Below, piece by piece: positions 6,035-7,036 of a stretch of 7,036 nucleotides of DNA. A model generated the notes under the pieces. It ran no database searches. It saw only the letters and a program-made list of their open reading frames with translations, and was not told where the DNA came from. The stretch lies in NCBI RefSeq assembly GCF_013179805.1, contig NZ_SRRZ01000204.1:1-7036 (forward strand), written 5' to 3'. Numbering within the stretch: position 1 is the first letter of the stretch; every line of letters begins with the position of its first letter. The stretch is from Microcoleus asticus IPMA8. Its GTDB lineage: Bacteria > Cyanobacteriota > Cyanobacteriia > Cyanobacteriales > Microcoleaceae. The position numbers were made by a program, and so were the translations under genes.

Positions 6035-6607
6035 ATGAAGTTTGTAAAACAATTGCTAGCTACGGCATTAATGACTGCTTCTATCAGCCCCGCCTTTGCT
6101 AATCCGGCAGTTCAAATTTTAGGTGCAAGCTACGGCGGTAGCGGTTGCCCAGATCGCTCCGCCAGCGTCAGCGTCAGCCCCGACGGTCAAGAACTCACCA
6201 TCCTATTTGACAAGTTTGCAGCCCTGGGAAATGTCTCAACAGAAAGCCGGAAAAGCTGCAATCTGAGCATTCCCATCAAAGTACCCCAAGGCTACCAAAT
6301 TTCTATCTACGATGCTGATTATCGCGGCTACGTTGCTCCTAAAACCACAGGCAACCTGCGAGCAGAATACTTTTTCGCTGGAGCCCGCGGCCCAGTTTTT
6401 AATCGGAATTTGAGCGGCGAAACTAACTACAATGTTCGAGATAGCTTAGCCACTGTAGCTAATGTTTGGTCTCGCTGCGGCGACAGTGTAAATATGCGAG
6501 TAAATGCTGCGATGACCGCCCGCGGTGCCGGCCTGGCCACCGTTGACTCCTTCGATTTGGCTCATCGCGGTTTAGTTTATCACGTCAAATATCGCACTTG
6601 CCGCTAA
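6035..6607 (+). CDS. Secreted DUF4360-type protein, 190 aa
   Basis: An exported protein of unknown function. Residues 1-22 form a Sec signal peptide: K2-K5 charges, hydrophobic LLATALMTASI, and AFA before cleavage at N23. The mature part (168 aa) has the pattern I associate with DUF4360: GGSGCPDRSASVSVSPDGQE (35-54), then LTILFDKF, SCNLSIPIKVPQGYQIS (74-90), DYRGY (95-99), YFFAG (112-116) and VWSRCG (144-149). Four Cys, C38, C75, C148 and C189, suggest two disulfides in an oxidising compartment. The fold is probably a beta sandwich. AAGGAG at 6022-6027, 7 bases before the ATG, fixes the start and is the strongest ribosome-binding site of the longer genes here. It stands alone, with a long leader carrying possible regulatory structure. 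Family assignment is from memory of the motif order; no enzymatic role should be assumed. Confidence 0.85.
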   Translation: MKFVKQLLATALMTASISPAFANPAVQILGASYGGSGCPDRSASVSVSPDGQELTILFDKFAALGNVSTESRKSCNLSIPIKVPQGYQISIYDADYRGYVAPKTTGNLRAEYFFAGARGPVFNRNLSGETNYNVRDSLATVANVWSRCGDSVNMRVNAAMTARGAGLATVDSFDLAHRGLVYHVKYRTCR

Positions 6608-6614
6608 GCAGCTT

Positions 6615-6676
6615 GTGAGGAGTGTAGTGTGAGGAATAGTTTTCAGGTTGGAATGTTGAATTTTGAGTTTTAAGTT
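6615..6676. repeat. Degenerate heptamer-periodic sequence after the DUF4360 gene
   Basis: GTGAGGA occurs at 6615-6621 and 6629-6635 with GTGTAGT between, in perfect 7-base phase. TTGAATT, TTGAGTT and TTAAGTT follow head to tail at 6656-6676. These look like decayed STRR arrays of two different unit sequences. Confidence 0.55.
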
Positions 6677-6706
6677 GGAAGAGTGGATAATTTTCCCTCT
6701 TCCTTC

Positions 6707-6737
6707 TTGCTTCTTCCCTCTTGCTTCTTCCCTTTTC
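6707..6737. repeat. Polypyrimidine 14-bp tandem repeat, copy A of a 25-bp direct repeat
   Basis: TTGCTTCTTCCCTC (6707-6720) and TTGCTTCTTCCCTT (6721-6734) are tandem 14-base units. A 25-base block at 6713-6737 recurs exactly at 6922-6946. Base content and 7-base phase resemble the TTCCTTC array at 131-165. Confidence 0.85.
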
Positions 6738-6753
6738 CTTCTTCCTGGCATCG

Positions 6754-6890
6754 GTTACATCTGATATCTTGCACCATTCTCAGCAACAGGCAAGATGCCT
6801 GTTCCACAAGAAAATTTATATTTTGTGGAACAGGCATCTTGCCTGTTCATAAAAGGCTAATTGAGAATGGTGCAACATATGAGTTACATC
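6754..6890. mobile_element. MITE-like palindromic element with flanking 8-bp direct repeats
   Basis: Outer inverted repeats at 6764-6782 and 6862-6880 match at 18 of 19 positions (TTGCACCATTCTCA is the perfect 14-base core). They are bracketed by GTTACATC at 6754-6761 and 6883-6890, each 2 bases from the arm, as expected for a target duplication. A third GTTACATC at 6892-6899 is in tandem with the right copy, which weakens the target-duplication reading. There is no coding capacity, so any movement would need a transposase supplied elsewhere. Confidence 0.6.
6785..6847. repeat. Perfect 25-bp inverted repeat nested in the MITE-like element
   Basis: The arms 6785-6809 and 6823-6847 are exact reverse complements with a 13-base AT loop. 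Each arm also contains its own hairpin, AACAGGC-AAGAT-GCCTGTT, so the element can fold as one long stem or two small ones. I recall AACAGGCAAGATGCCTGTTC-type sequence as a dispersed cyanobacterial repeat. Its position inside the outer arms (2 bases from the left, 14 from the right) suggests a later insertion. It could also terminate transcription from the DUF4360 gene. Confidence 0.8.
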
Positions 6891-6921
6891 CGTTACATCC
6901 GTTATAGAATCCGTTGCCGAA

Positions 6922-6946
6922 CTTCCCTCTTGCTTCTTCCCTTTTC
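6922..6946. repeat. Copy B of the 25-bp polypyrimidine direct repeat
   Basis: Identical over 25 bases to 6713-6737. It ends exactly where the GGCGTTGCTGAG sequence proposed as the insertion-sequence end begins. It contains the 14-base unit TTGCTTCTTCCCTT at 6930-6943. Confidence 0.85.
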
Positions 6947-7036
6947 GGCGTTGCTGAGTTAGAGTATGAATAGGAGGAATAATTTATGCAATGCCCAGAA
7001 TGTAAATCAACCCATATCCGTAAAAACGGCAAGAAG
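6947..7036 (+). mobile_element. Probable left end of an insertion sequence (IS1-like?), cut by the window
   Basis: A transposase-like gene starts at 6986 and needs a terminal inverted repeat upstream. GGCGTTGCTGAGTTAGAG from 6947 is the likely place, just after the repetitive polypyrimidine block. The other end is outside the window, so the boundary and the target duplication cannot be checked. Confidence 0.4.
6986..7036 (+). CDS. Transposase N-terminus, zinc-finger type (partial)
   Basis: Only 17 residues are present: MQCPECKSTHIRKNGKK. CPEC, with the downstream KNG, is the start of a short zinc-binding domain typical of IS1-family InsA-like transposases, which bind the element's ends. The second Cys pair would lie beyond the window. 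AGGAGG at 6972-6977, 8 bases before the ATG, is a full Shine-Dalgarno and fixes the start. Other IS families carry similar CxxC N-termini, so IS1 is the best guess rather than certain. Confidence 0.6.
   Translation, partial: MQCPECKSTHIRKNGKK

Noticed and set aside
6683..6907. 74-aa plus-strand frame in the repeat cluster
   Set aside because: Its residues come from the polypyrimidine tract and the palindromic element (for example GTGILPV and QDACST), a typical repeat artefact.

Overview
The window looks like chromosomal DNA of a filamentous, non-heterocystous cyanobacterium, most likely Microcoleus/Oscillatoria-like. Four perfect HIP1 octamers (GCGATCGC, at 510, 850, 1996 and 3297) and many partial ones support this. 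So do intergenic regions loaded with 7-base-periodic short tandem repeats and palindromic repeats. The genus is inferred from style and memory, not from a search.

Layout. A TPR-repeat protein (181-651, minus) is divergent, across a 76-bp gap, from a GT4-type glycosyltransferase (728-2068, plus). The glycosyltransferase carries an in-frame palindromic repeat that adds about 34 residues. It is followed after 37 bp, on the same strand, by a 639-residue single-span membrane protein of unknown function (2106-4025). The stretch 4026-4791 holds a perfect 17-bp inverted repeat just after that gene, then a 48-residue minus-strand gene with a good ribosome-binding site (4326-4472), then about 300 bp of AT-rich DNA. 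Next comes upp, uracil phosphoribosyltransferase (4792-5427, minus). Between upp and the next gene (5428-6034) lie a dispersed repeat, an unexplained C-rich block, a possible 14-codon leader ORF and a terminator-like hairpin. A secreted DUF4360-type protein follows (6035-6607, plus). The last 430 bp is a repeat cluster: polypyrimidine tandem repeats, a nested palindromic MITE-like element bracketed by 8-bp direct repeats, and the 5' start of a zinc-finger transposase gene running off the window at 6986.

How the genes relate. The glycosyltransferase and the membrane protein may be co-transcribed. upp is a stand-alone pyrimidine-salvage gene. The DUF4360 gene appears to be its own unit with a long leader. 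I see no coherent multi-gene defence, biosynthetic or secretion system. The most notable signals are repeat biology (a protein-invading palindrome and a nested MITE), an overlooked small gene, and a possible attenuator upstream of the DUF4360 gene.
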